DNA of 64,000 nucleotides from Numida meleagris (GCF_002078875.1 NC_034411.1:2064194-2128193), one strand, 5' to 3'. Counted from the first letter of the stretch, positions 37,130 to 49,341 are shown. The notes: a model not told the origin generated them from the sequence alone. Numbers and translations: made by a program.

Positions 37130-37780
37130 TTCAACTCCCACGGAGGTACCCGTGGTGCGAGGAGGGCGAGCGAACCCCGTAACCTCACACACAGCAGCAG
37201 GCCGCACGCCAACCGCCGGCACGATGCACGGACCCTCACACGGGCAGCCCCCGCCACGCAGGACAGCGCCGAGCAGGCGGCAGCAGCGGCACAGGCAGCG
37301 CGGCGCGGGGCGGAGCGCGTCGATAGGGGCTGGCGGGCGGAACGCGGCGCCGGAAGGCCGCCGGTTCGATCGCTCGGCGCTGCGGCGGCCCGCCTGCCGG
37401 GGGCGGGAGGAGGAGCGCGGCGGGCCGGAGCGGGCCGGGGGCAGAGCGGGGCTGCAGCGAGGCGGAGATGGCTTCGCAGCCGCCGCCTCCCAAGCCCTGG
37501 GAGAACCGGCGACTGGCGGGCAGCGTGGCGCCCGCCTTCCAGTGAGTGTGTGCCCCAAACCCGGGCCTCTTCGCACCCGGCGGGGTCGGCCTTCGCCCCC
37601 TGCGGGCGGCCGAGCTCAAAGGTCGGGCCTAGCCCGGCGGCGCTGCGCTGACCGAGCGAGGCCCGAAGGCTTGGTCGAGCCGGGGGGGCTGAGGGGCGGG
37701 TTGTGCGCGGGGCGGCCTGGGGCCCTTCACCCTAGGTCCTGGGGAGGTGCGGAGGGGTGTGAGGGGACCTCCTGTGGATC
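37130..37780. promoter_or_regulatory. CpG-island bidirectional promoter of PUS10 and PEX13
   Basis: GC content and CpG density jump here relative to both sides. The PUS10 ATG (37033, minus) and the PEX13 ATG (37468, plus) face away from each other, 434 bp apart. Visible motifs include an ETS-type CCGGAAG at 37350-37356 and GC boxes GGGCGG at 37335-37340 and GGGGCGGG near 37400-37407. No TATA box is seen. The PUS10 untranslated first exon should lie in this stretch; its donor could not be fixed. Confidence 0.8.
37468..37541 (+). CDS. PEX13: PEX13 exon 1 coding part (residues 1-24)
   Basis: It starts at ATG after a purine-rich GGCGGAG context and encodes MASQPPPPKPWENRR. The donor GTGAGT splits a Gln codon (CA|G). 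Confidence 0.93.
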
Positions 37781-40700
37781 CTCCTCAGCTGGAAGGGTGC
37801 TGTGGGCTCAAAGGCAGTCTGTGCAAGCCGAGGATTTAACGAGGTGGAGGCGGATGCGTTGGCAAAGCTGGGTGTGTTGCCACAAGTGGAAAAAACGCTG
37901 TTGTTCGTTCCTGAAGGTTGCAAAGCTGCGGAGTGGGTGTTCTCCGTGGGAGCGGGGCTGTGTGTTGTCATCCCTAGCAATGGAAAAGATAAACCTGTAT
38001 TTGTTGCTGCTGTGCAGACCTGGGGCTGGGCTCCTCCAGAAAACAGAGCGTACTCGCTGAGAAGGACGCTGTGCAGAAAGGATTAACAAACTAATTTAAA
38101 TCAGAAATCAAGGAAAGTTTGATGGCTGAAGATCAGTCTTGTTTTGCGCGTGGTGCTGGTGATTGCAGTTGGGGTGAGCTGAAATTGGGCAAAAGGTTAC
38201 CTCCAAACTGAACTTTCCAGAAAAACTTTATGCTTTCAGTGCAGGCTGAAGCTTGCTGAGCGAGAGGTTTGATGTTAATTTTTCTTGGTGAGGTTATCTA
38301 GTTCATTTTAATTTACTCCAAGCATCTTAAAAGTGAGCTGTCCTAAACTGCTTATTGGTGAGGTGCCCCCATCTTCTGTGGTAGTAACTTATTTTTACTT
38401 CTGCTTTTAACTGTTAAGAGTTAACGTCTAGGTTGGAAGAAGCAAACAGTGTAAAGATATAAATATTATACTTCGCTTTAGGTAAACCTGTTGCTGTGGG
38501 GAAAGTTGTTGCCTATCATATATGTAATCGGTATAGCAAATGTCCTTCAGTATGGAAAACAGTAGAAGTTGGACAGCTGCTTGATAGAATTCAGATGCCA
38601 ACCTAGTACTTGCAGAGACCTATTACAAAGGGGAGGACTGACTGAAACTTACAGGCATACAAAGTTCATTAAATTAAAAAAAAAAAAGTAAATGAGCTCA
38701 TAATGCCTCTTTCTGCCAACTGTTAACAGTTTTAGATTCAGTCCCAATTCAGCAAGGGAGAGCAGGGGACACTAGACCCTTGCGTGTGCTGTGTAATCAT
38801 TTGAATTTTCGGTTAGGTCCCACCAGCCTTTTTTCCAAGGGTGGCTTCAGAGCAGCTGTCTAGCTGTCTGAGCTAATTGGCTCATTATCTAGAAGAAATG
38901 AGAACAAATACTGGAATTAAAGCTTTCAAATTGCAGAATATTCTTTGTAGCGTGTATGAGGTGCTCTTGCGTGCAGGCAATTGACTTAGGAGTTGAATCA
39001 GCATCAGGGTGGATGAGTCTAGACATAGCATTTTGTGCTTTTAGTCTGTACAATAAAAAGTTTTTATATGTGTGTGTTTCAGATATGCTGCAATTCTACA
39101 CTTATACTGAATATTACTGAATATATATATTTTTTTTTCTGAAAGACTTGTATTTCTTGACTGAAATTTTTACTTCCCACTGACACTGTGCAATAGTTCA
39201 AATGTTTGGCTACCAGGTTCCTCAACCTGGCACTACCAAAATGCAAGGTCATATTGATAGTTATTCAAGAGCGCTGGAGAAAATGACAATCGAACCTCAT
39301 TTTGAGTACTGATCTTGGTTGTCTGAATTTGTTTAGGTCTCCTGACTTGGGTGACAACCTGCTGACCAGACCTGGACAACCCACAATTGCACGAATACCT
39401 CCGCCTATTTTGCCAAGACCATCACAGCAAACAGGAAGCAGTAGTCTCAGTGCCTTAAGGCCAGCATATAGCAGTTCTTTTACTTCAGGCTATGGTTCAT
39501 ATGGAACTTCTTTTTATGGAAGCTATAGTCCTTACAGTTATGGATACGGTGGTTTGGGCTATAACCGCTTTCGTACAGATGATATTCCTCCCAGCAGGTT
39601 TGTTCAACAGGCTGAAGAGAGCAGCAGAGGTGCATTTCAGTCCATCGAAAGTATTGTGCATGCATTTGCCTCGGTCAGCATGATGATGGATGCTACCTTT
39701 TCAGCTGTGTACAACAGTTTCAGAGCTGTTTTGGATGTAGCCAATCATTTCTCCCGCCTCAAAGTACACTTCACAAAGGTGTTTTCAGCTTTTGCTTTAG
39801 TGAGAACTATAAGATATCTCTACCAACGTCTACAGCGATTACTGGGTCTGCGGAAGAGCTCTGAGAATGAGGATTTGTGGGCTGAAAGTCAGGGGACAGT
39901 AGCTCGTGTTGGTCTTGAAGACAAGGCAGCTAACTCGGCAAAATCCTGGCCTATTTTTTTGTTCTTTGCTGTTGTTATGGGAGGTCCCTATCTGATTTGG
40001 AAACTGCTTTCTACATACAGTGATGAAGAATCAGGTAAAGATGATCTGCAGCATGAGAGAATCATGAGAAGTACAGAGTATATTGTTCATTTAGTTATCA
40101 TGTCTATAGAGATTAATCTTAAACTTCAGTAATGGATGTCTATAGATTCTGGGGTACAACACTGAATTTTAAGCATGTGGTACAAGTAATAGCCTGTATA
40201 AATAGCCTACTGTTGAACTGAGATTTAGTTTCATGGTACACTTTATGTGGTTCCAAAATCATGGTTCCTTTCTATTAAATGTGGCAGTTGGAGAAGAAGG
40301 AAAAGCTATTGGTTAGGTTGACTCACTGAATGTTGTCTTTGTTAGTCTTGTCAGTTCTCAGTTGGAGAAGCAAGGAAGTTAAGGTGTCTTCTCCATTTTT
40401 CTTTTATTAAAAACACAAGAACAAACAAACAAAAAAACCTCCCAGCCGTAAAATTGAAAGCAAGTAACTTCTTAATTTCTTTTTGGAAACAGTATCTAGT
40501 AACTGGGCAAGTGGAGAAGATGATCATGTAGTTGGAAGAGCAGAATATGACTTCAGTGCTCTCTCAGAAGAGGAAATTTCCTTCCGTGCTGGTGACATTC
40601 TAAAATTAGCACCGAAAGGTAAGCTTTTAATTTTCTATTTGTTTTCTAATTGTATGTGAAATATGTCATGTAGCGTGAGTCTGAAATTGTGCGTGTGGGT

Positions 40701-41462
40701 GAGGGCAGGGAGAAGAAGTGAATGCAAAAACAAAACACCTTTTTTTGACCCAATTCCTCATACCTGCTGATTTTTTTTCATTTGTAATTACATGTGCTAT
40801 AATAAAACTTATTTAAAAGTTTTGTTCAATTTCCCTAAAGTATGACACAGCCTAAAGTTACTCAGGGAGTCGTTTGTGGTTACCTTTGTGGCTATCCTTT
40901 TTGTCATATTTACTGTACAACTGGGCAAATCCTTAGGCATTTGCAGTATGGTGGTGTCAACAACTTCAGCTTCACAGTACACTTCAGAACACCTCATCAA
41001 TGCAGATCCTAGTCATTTCTCTTGTGTGGCAATTTGTATTTCCCTTTTACCACAGTTATTTTCTCTGTGTGATTAGTTGTCCTCTGCCTCCTCATGTATT
41101 TGTGCCTCAACTGCAATCTATTTGGAATTGCTTTGTAACTTAATGCTTTTACATTTCCTTCTTCAGACCAACAACCCAAAATCCGTGGTTGGCTTTTGGC
41201 TAGTTATGATGGTCAAACAACAGGACTCGTACCAGCTAATTATATCAAAATACTAGGCAAAAGAAGAGGCAGGAGAACAGTGGACCTGGAAAGGATTACA
41301 GAGCAACGTCCATCCTTCAGTGGGACATCTGCTAGAGGATCCACCGCTGCTGTGACTTTAGAGGAACAGGAAGCTGCTTTTGATTCTGTTTTTGTAGGAA
41401 ATAATAAAGTTCCTGCTGCATCTGACTCCACTGCCGTTAGTGGAGAGAAACAGGAACTCTAA
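37468..41462 (+). CDS. PEX13: Peroxisomal biogenesis factor 13, complete, 4 exons
   Basis: PEX13 is a peroxisomal membrane protein of the matrix-protein import docking complex, working with PEX14 and the PEX5 receptor. Exons 37468-37541, 39337-40034, 40493-40618 and 41167-41462 join to 1194 nt, 397 residues (human about 403). The N-terminus has a proline stretch (MASQPPPPKPW). Residues 76-100 are rich in Tyr, Gly and Ser with YG repeats, which is the region proposed to form a permeable import phase. The central conserved membrane-associated part is about 110-200, with a hydrophobic segment WPIFLFFAVVMGGPYLIWKLL at 229-249. A cytosolic SH3 domain spans about 270-331 (AEYDFSALSEEE, RGWLLAS, GLVPANYIKILG). 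The start codon matches the vertebrate N-terminus and lies in the CpG island. No defects are seen. Confidence 0.97.
37781..39336 (+). other. PEX13 intron 1, part outside the CpG island
   Basis: Unique sequence. An open frame continuing from the CpG island to 38060 is a shadow without coding support. Confidence 0.6.
39337..40034 (+). CDS. PEX13: PEX13 exon 2 (residues 25-257)
   Basis: This large 698-nt exon carries the YG-rich region, the conserved core (RFVQQAEESSRGAFQSIES) and the hydrophobic segment. The acceptor is TTTAG and the donor GTAAAG. The frame stays open 98 bases into the intron, so intron retention would give a form without the SH3 domain. Confidence 0.96.
40493..40618 (+). CDS. 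PEX13: PEX13 exon 3, first half of SH3 (residues 258-299)
   Basis: It encodes NWASGEDDHVVGRAEYDF and EEEISFRAGD, the first SH3 strands. The acceptor is GAAACAG and the donor GTAAGC. Confidence 0.96.
41167..41462 (+). CDS. PEX13: PEX13 exon 4, second half of SH3 and C-terminus
   Basis: It encodes PKIRGWLLASYDGQTTGLVP and ANYIKILG, then a basic and acidic tail. The stop TAA is at 41460-41462. Confidence 0.96.
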
Positions 41463-44240
41463 TGCACTTTCCTCAAAAAAGCAACTGAATGGTGTTTTAT
41501 TGATAAAACTTAGGGTATGTTTAAAATCTATGTTGTAGTAGAACACTGATGGGCCTGAACCAGACTGGTGAAAGGATGGAGAAATTCTTGCTCAAATTTG
41601 TATCATTTCTTTTAGATTCACCTAAGGCTATATGTTAGTGACTACCTAACCACCTTGCAGCAGCTGTAAGATCTGGAGCCAGGAGGAAATGAGGTGTTTA
41701 TAACAAAGCAAACAAACAAAGAAATAAGGGCTGACCGCTGACCTGTTCTCACTAAGTTGACAAACTGTTAATAAAATCTGGAAATTAAAGTCCAGTCTTC
41801 ATTGTAATGTCAGCTTGACAAGATACCACTTCAGCTGGTGTGCAAAGGGAAGATAGATTTCTGTGAAGAGTTGTCTGGAACTGGAGGCTGAGGACAATAC
41901 TCTAGTAATAGTGCATTGTTCCCCTCTAAGGATTGCAGGAGATTTAGGTGACATAGTCAAACCATTACAAGTTCTCAATTGCTTGCTTTTGGAAAGAAGT
42001 AGGGATTCTGTCATAAAGACTTAGCTTGCTTTTCTTTTTTTTTTTTTTTAATTAAAAAAAAATAGTGTCCCAGGAGAAAGAGAAGGGGGTACAGTAAGGG
42101 GAGGACATTAGAAATTAAGAAAATCAATGGGGCTTTGTTTGTTAAAAGAACATTGGCATAAAGGGCATCATCTAGTCAAGCACTTTCCAGGTCGCTTATT
42201 TTTACTCCCTTTTGTGATAAGCTAATATAGCATCGTTTCTAGCCATTTTGTGTTGTAGCCTATTAACTGCTGCATCTCATTTCCATTTTTTGTTTATTTT
42301 TGTTTTTAAAGAATGGCAAAATATCCTGCATTTTAGTGCAATAGTAATGCTTTGGAGAGGGGGGAGTTTACAGAATTCCACTGAGTGGCAAAGAAAATGT
42401 GAAGTTTTGTACCTCCATGAACTTAGCTAACTGGGACAACTAGGTACATTTTTTTGCTGCTGTTCAGGTGGTAAACGTTACATCAGCCCATAAAATTTGA
42501 GAGCTCTGGTTTTTCAAGAGCCAAAAAAGCATTAAGACTGTTCAGAGTGTGTAGGATCTTACTCACATTGGTGTTTGAGAATTCTGTATTGAAATACAAT
42601 TTTTCTTAATGAAGGAGAGATAATTAAATCTTCTTTTCTTGTAGAATATATATACATATTCTAAGGGTTAGAGGAGTGGATAAACTTATTAAAACTTGTT
42701 TTACTGTTAAGATACAGTTTTTATTTTGAACATAGTAGGATACATGCTTTTGCTTAACTGATCAGTAGTTTCAATTTGTTTTTGCAGAGATCTTCAACAC
42801 CCATTACGTATGAGCAAATTTTTCGTTATTTACACTTTAATTGCATTTGCTGGCGTTGTTCTTAGAATTCTCAACAAAACTGACAAGAAAAATTGAGGGG
42901 AGCATAGTTTTATTGAGGTAGAGTGACTGAGAAGATGCATCTCATGCCGGATCCCCACATTTTAAAATAACCTTTGAGTGCCTGTTGATATAACGAAAGT
43001 AAGTGGCTGTGGTCAGGCATTGGGAGATACCATTTTTACTAGATTGTTAGATCTTCAAGTGGAGAGGAAGAGAAAGAAGTAGTTAAATGGGAAACGTGAA
43101 ATTGGATTCACTAGGTTTAAAATGGAACATGTTTAAAAAATAGCAAACAACCCTGAAATATGAAAGGGGAAAAAGGGGGGGGGGGGTGTTAAAGCATACA
43201 GCTTTGCTTACAGTGTGTATGCATGGGAGGAATTATTTACTGTTGTGAAATTCACTTAATGGGCTGTCAGTCTTCCATGTCAGTGGAAGATTTCAGTCAG
43301 AGGAAGGGTTTAAATAAATGAACAATCCAAACTTATTTTGTAGTGTCCATTCAGGTAGACTTCTATTTACTTGCTTACAAGTTTGGTAGACAGTGCTTTG
43401 GTGTTTGTTCGAATCTTTCAAACTACTAATTCTAAGATGAATTTAATTTTTCACATTTCAAGACATGCTGTTTTGAAAACAATTAGTACAAAAATAGGTT
43501 ATTAATAATTTGTCTTTACAGCCGTTCAAATTTTGTCTACCGATCACTAACTCTCGTGTATCTGCTAAATGTTGGCAGAGGTTTTGATTCTTTCAATCTT
43601 ACGGTTACTTTAATGGGAAAAGACAAAGAAATGACACAAGTTATTTAGGTGCAGAAGGGCATTAAGTAAAGTGTACATGTGTTTTATGATTTAAATTTTG
43701 TTTTTCACTTGTACAAACTAGTGTCAGGAAAAGGCCTGAATCGTACGATTCCATTGTATGCATTTCTGCCTGTATGTCAGCCTACAGGAAAAAAAAAAAA
43801 AGTCTAAATGAATGCTGATTGAAAAAAGCAGCATGTCAACCATCCCCTCAAGACTTGCCCAACTTCAGAAGAGTGAGAAGACTGGAGCAGGTGTGGCTCC
43901 AACAGGAGTAGGTGGAAGAAAAGATGAGGAAAGCAATTGACTCTTACCTTAAGACGCCTACGTTCTGTGTTGTTCTTATGTTATTCTTTGGAATTATTTA
44001 TATACCTGTAGCATATAGGCTGTAACAGACCTATGCCTTTTGCATATATAAAAGTTTATTCTTCCTTCAGTGTCATTGATAGCCAGTTTAGTATACCAGC
44101 CATTTTATGCTTGAATACTATATGAACTAAGGACAGCCGCCAGTTCTGACTGGTTCTCTGGGTGCTAGCAGTATGTGAATGTGCACGTGTTCAAAGCTTT
44201 GCTCAGGTTTCTGAAGAATAAATGTAAAATATTCCTCTTG
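41463..44240 (+). other. PEX13: PEX13 3' UTR with proximal and distal poly(A) signals
   Basis: AATAAA at 41770-41775 is a proximal signal. Another AATAAA at 44217-44222, followed by TGT-rich sequence, is a plausible distal site. No other gene is recognised between them. A run of 12 Gs lies at 43175-43186 and a T/A run at about 42036-42062. Which sites are used cannot be told from sequence. Confidence 0.55.
43175..43186 (+). repeat. Poly-G run (12 G)
   Basis: An uninterrupted run of 12 Gs in otherwise AT-rich sequence, preceded by AAAAA and GGGG. Confidence 0.9.
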
Positions 44241-44579
44241 TCTAGTGGACGTTTCTAAAATTGTCTGCTCCTTTTGCACAGGTTCAAATACTGTTTCTCC
44301 TGTGGAACATCTGAGCTAGGAAGATTGTTTTGACGTGTTTGGTCCTTTTGTTGAAATGTAAATACGAAGTAAATTGTTTCTTATAAATCTGCTCTGTTCC
44401 GTGAAAATTTTCCAAAAGAGAGATCAACTCAGAAACCAACACACTACCAGCATTGTATAGAAATACACAGCACGGCATAGAAATCCTTGTTGGTGATAGC
44501 AGGCGAACACTTTATTTTCCACCACATAGATAACATGAACCCATAGGTTGACAAGCAGCTGCTTGTAGCTTTTCACCTG

Positions 44580-45470
44580 CTCAGGTGTGGCCACGCACCG
44601 GGCTGTGCCAACTCTCGCGGCCTGCAGCGAGGGGCAGTCGTGTCCGCAGGCGATAACGTGCGCTTCCTCCGCTTGCCTCCTGAGACTCGTTCTTCTGCTG
44701 TGGTTTGTGCGCTGCGTCCTCGCTATAACGCTCCCTAGGGAGCGCTCGCCTTCCGCTTCGTTGCCCCGTCCCGCTCCGGCGGCGCTGCGGTACGGGCGGA
44801 AGCGGGACAGCGTAGATGAACGCGAAGGCGGGGCCGCCCTATGCCTATGGGGCGCGTCGCCAGGCGACCGGACGCTGCGCGCCGCCGCTGCACTGCGACA
44901 AGGTGGGGCCGCCGGGAAGGGCGGTTCCTCCGCCGCGACGCATCGCGGGCAGAGCTCCGCCCCCACGCCTCCCGGACACGCTATTGGTCGTCACCGGCTG
45001 GGGGGCGGAGTCTCATCAGCCGCCCGGCGCCGATTGGCTGTGAGCTGCCCCCTCATGACGCTCTTCGCCTCTCCGCTCCCGCTCTCGGAGAAGGTGGAGC
45101 TGGGCGGTGCCGGTGTCTGGACCGGCAGTCGCACGGTGCGGCGCGGCACGGTGCGGCTCGGCCGGGCGGCTGATCGCGCCGCGGAGCTGCGAGCTGCTGG
45201 AGGCCACTACCCTTCGTGCCGTCCGGCGCCCCTCCCGGCTCCTCAGGAAGCGGCTCCGCCTGCCCGCCCTCCCGCTCCGCACCCAGGCTGCCGTTGCGCC
45301 TAGAGGAGCCGCCGCCGCCCGCCCCGCTGCTTTGCTGTGGCCTGGGAGCCCGCCAGGTAACCCTGCCCGGTGCGGCCGGAGGGGGACGGGCCCCGTCAGC
45401 GCGCGGGCTGCCCCCGGAGGAACCCGTTGTTGTCATCAATGGAAACGCCCCATACCTTGGTTTTATTGCT
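44580..45470 (+). promoter_or_regulatory. SANBR: CpG-island promoter of SANBR
   Basis: A sharp rise in GC and CpG lies upstream of SANBR. Two inverted CCAAT boxes (ATTGG at 44983-44987 and 45033-45037), a GC box GGGGGCGGAG at 45001-45010 and a TGACG half-site near 45056 lie just before the expected start. At 44856-44868 a palindrome GTCGCC-A-GGCGAC resembles an RFX X-box. No TATA box is seen. Confidence 0.7.
45070..45356 (+). other. SANBR: Probable SANBR untranslated first exon
   Basis: A donor CGCCAG|GTAACC at 45356/45357 ends the GC-rich segment. It would splice to the acceptor TTCTAG at 53915, giving an 8.6-kb first intron. The 5' end is estimated from the CCAAT-box positions and is not exact. 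Confidence 0.5.
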
Positions 45471-48400
45471 GTGCTCCTCGCTGCTGCTATTATTCTGCAT
45501 GGGAAGAGTGGGTGAAACGTTATTTGGGGTGCGATTAGGTTTGAGAGTTTCATAGTGTTTTTGAGTTATTGTTATCCCCGCATAGTGAGGTTGCTTCCTA
45601 AGCTGTGGTTGCTGATGTGTACGTGAAATTGTTACCAGCAAAGTGCTTAAAACCTACTGCATCCTTTCCTTTAAATCATGAACTCTCGGTATGGCACAAT
45701 AACTGCTTTTCTTTTTTTGGTTACCTAATATGATCCTGTTGTAGGAAGAGGCCATATATGCAATATTAACATCTCTAGTACCTTTACTCAAGTGCATTTT
45801 ATATCTTATCTTTATATCTTTATATATTTATACCAGGGGATTCTCGGTGCTCCATCACTTAACTCATTTCCATGAATTAGTAAACCAGCTCCAGCATGCA
45901 CATAAATTAGTGTAAGAAGTGAGCTTCGTGTCCTGTAACCATGTGGGTTTACCTCTGGTGCTGGCCTGTCCTCACCTGGTCATTCCATGCACCAGGCATT
46001 GCAGATATTCAGTGGCTTAACTCTAGCTGATTCTGGTGTGTCTGTACACTGATGGAGAGGAGTTTCTAAATTACCACAGTGGCACCATCTAATGCTGCTA
46101 TCACGATAAGGGCTAAGGACTCAAATGTAGCGACCGATCTACCTGTACTTCATAACAGCATGTGTATTATTTGGGAATTTGGAGCTTGTATCATTTGTGA
46201 AGGGCCTTTATCCCTTGGCTGTTTGGCACGCTTTGCAGTAGATTTCATTTAGATGGAATTGCCGAAGTGCTGTGACTTTTATCTGTTTGACTTGTCTTTC
46301 TGAAAAGGGAGGTCTTTAACCTGGTGCCGTAGTTTGTGGGGTTTTTTTTGCTTTGTTTTAATCTCATGAATGTAGGGGGAACCTAAACATTACCTTAGCA
46401 TGCTCTCATTTCCTTACATTTCTGATGGTTTCATTTGGCTGCCCTTTTGAGAGAACGAAGGCTTATAGTTATCCGCAATTTTTGTTTCTAGTAATAGCAA
46501 CAACAAAAACCACCTGCTGGAATGTATTCTGCAGTCAGAAACAAAATCAGTGCTATTTTGTGTGCTTGTTTCCTCTTTTAAGGATGTGGATAGAGAGCTA
46601 TGCGAAAGAAACACCTAGCTGTAGTATTCCTTTAGTAGCAGGGAGTTAGTTAAATCTGCTATGGTGCAGATGTATTTTCCCTGTAATTCTCTATGATCCT
46701 AGTTTTATACATCAAAATTCAAGTGACTTTTAGATTCTGCTATTTATGTGATCTGAATAAGGTACTTCAGAAAAAGTCTAAAGCAGTCTCCAAATATGGG
46801 TCCTTACTAAGCTCTTTGGCTGGGTGCTAGTTAATTATGGATGTCTTGATTAATGCCAGCAGTTTTCTCTCAGACTATCGTAAGACAGTGCTTTGAACTT
46901 CTACTGTGTTCCCTTTTCTCAAATGTAAAATGTATTTAAACAAATGTGTGGGGTTTTATTTTCCCAATTATTTGGATTGCATTTGAAAAGTGTTCAGTAC
47001 TTTCTTTATGTGCTTTGTTCTGATGTTTGACCTATTGCTTAACTTGTAACTGGAGGAACAGGATTCCTTGACCTTAATAATCCCAGTAACTGGGTGCTGT
47101 GAATGCTTTAGGACAACACAAAACTCAGATGTTCAGGATGAAAGACATTCAGGTGTTGTGTTCTGAAATTTTATTGATTACTCCTTGGCTGGATGCTGAG
47201 AGTTGACTCCTGTGTGATGGGAGTCAGATCTATAAAACAAATAGGCAGAGCAAGAAGAGGCAGACTTAAAAAGATTGGAGAACAGAAAAATGTATTTAAG
47301 TGCAAGTAAACTTTAAATGTAAGAGTCTCTCTGTAGTTTAGGCTATTTCTTTTGAGATTGTGGGAGGTCTTGTTTTTCACTGAAGGACTCAGTGTCATGA
47401 ATCCTTCTGGAAATAGACATTGGATAGTTCCCTTTCAAAGCTGCTGAAAGGGGGGGTAGTTTTGGGATACATCCTGAACAGGTAAATACCGATTCCCTGC
47501 AAAGCCTTCAGTTTACTTTTCTGTAGTACTCTGAAGATAATTCTCACCCTTGGATTCAAGAACCTACCTGGGATCTGGATCCTGTATTTTCAGTTCCCTC
47601 TTCAGGTGGGGGAATTAAAAATTCATATTTCAGAGTTTCAATAGAGTTCTTTTGTTCCAAGTATTTAGCAACTGAGGGAAACAAAGCATTTCACGTGCGT
47701 TTCTTTCCATTCTGGCTGATATAATGCCTATGGTATGGCTCCAGGGTTTTGGTGGAGATAGAGATACAAGTTTTAGTTACCAGTTCAGCCCTTCTCCCAG
47801 CAGTTTTAATCTCGCTAGCAGATACAACACAAGTTTATATCATTTGTACCAATCTCTGAACTAGAGTGAATGTTATTTTTTAACCACTGATCATAACGGT
47901 TTCATGCTGTGAAACCTGTTTCACTGTGATGTCCAGCAGTTGGTGGACGAGCATATCTTCCTTGTAGTTGACCATAAGGGTGGAAGCTTCTAGCTGATGT
48001 GTATGGCTGACACTTGGGATAAAATATTGTGCTTGCTAGAGTGTGATACCAGTGCCAGCAAGTCAGTAGGACTAATGGTCTAGTTAATGTGCATACAAGC
48101 AAGGGAAGAGACCAGAGAAGGAACCTCTTAGTATTTTCGCTTGGCTAAGTTGTTATTGTGTGGTCTTTTACACAGTGATTTTGGTTTGTTTGGGTTTTTT
48201 TTTTTTTCAGTTATGGATACTTTTGTGGAATCTAAGTTTTGTCTTGGCGCTGCAAAGTGTCTGAGTATTCTTGGCTCAGCAAAGTGGCGATCAGGTTCTG
48301 CTCTGCGTTTGTAACCTGGACCTGGAAACAGCAGTTCTTGCTGCTACACTGTATTTTCTTTGTCTTGTTCTGACCTGTACTTCCATTCATAAGTTAGGGA

Positions 48401-48724
48401 AAGAAAGACTTCACAGTATCATTTTGCTTTCTCATTCAGGAATAGACTTCTAGACTGCATTTAGAATGCAAAATAGTTCTATCACTTCTAAAAACTGATG
48501 CTTCTAGAGACATCTGTCTCTTGGAGGAACTGTTTGTGGCTTCTTTTTCCACCCCCTTGTTTTTTTTTTTAAAGGAAACTTTATAAGCTTATATGCAAGT
48601 GGATTTTTATGTTCCTTTGTGTTGAATCAACTCAAAGGAGTGGCATGCTGCAGTTGAGTCTGGTTTGATGTGTTGTGCGCTTTCTCTCCTCTGCTTATAG
48701 AATTTGAGTGTACGGACATAAAAT
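45471..48724 (+). other. SANBR intron 1, unique part before the provirus
   Basis: AT-rich sequence without a recognised repeat or exon. Confidence 0.5.
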
Positions 48725-48811
48725 TGTCATGGTTTTATGATTTCTGTTATCAGTATTCCACATCATCACATCATGTAGTGCACCAAGAATCTCAGAAGAG
48801 AAGAAATGTAA
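48725..48811 (+). repeat. 5' LTR start segment of the provirus
   Basis: It matches 53441-53523 closely (GGTTTTATGATTTC, TATCAGTATTCCACATCATC and GTAGTGCACC in both). After this point the sequence no longer follows the 3' LTR, beginning with a 22-bp palindrome. Confidence 0.75.
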
Positions 48812-49341
48812 TCTGTAATCTGCAGATTACAGAATAGACGGGGTGGTCTGCCAGGCTCTGGACACTGCACCAAGTTCTTTTTTTCTTTTGGTACCGTGCC
48901 TACTATGGAGCTGTTTTTTATTTTAGAAGCGCTATATAAGGGTTTAAAGGCTGTTATGTTCAGAATTTTAGTTCTTAGAATGTACTGAACTTATTAAGTT
49001 CATCATTCTCTGTTTTGGAGTTATATAACCAATTAAGGGTACTGATGGAGACACCTACCTGGTACCTGTGTGCAGTGTTGTACAATTTGAGTATTGACAG
49101 TTACATCCCAGAGGGAGTAGCTAATTTTATGTTAACATGATGTTTAAACAGGTTTCCAGGTTCTCCTCTTAGTTCCTTATATGTTTTTGGAATGCTAAAT
49201 TGATGATCGTGTTATCAACCTCCCTGGATGTATTTTTCTTCATTTACTTTATCTGGAGGAAGTCATCCCCAAACCCAGAGAATACTGAGTGGCAGGGAGT
49301 ATGGAGGGGTTTAGCAAAAATCTTAGAGGAATGGGGACCCC

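Noticed and set aside
37032..38060. 342-codon plus-strand open frame across the PUS10/PEX13 CpG island
   Set aside because: It overlaps PEX13 exon 1 in another frame, ends in intron 1 and has a composition typical of GC-rich shadow frames. No family features.
45216..45515. 99-codon plus-strand frame with a hydrophobic stretch (GFIAVLLAAAIILHG)
   Set aside because: It runs across the likely SANBR first-exon donor at 45356/45357 and lies in GC-rich sequence. No evidence of a signal or membrane protein beyond one chance hydrophobic run.
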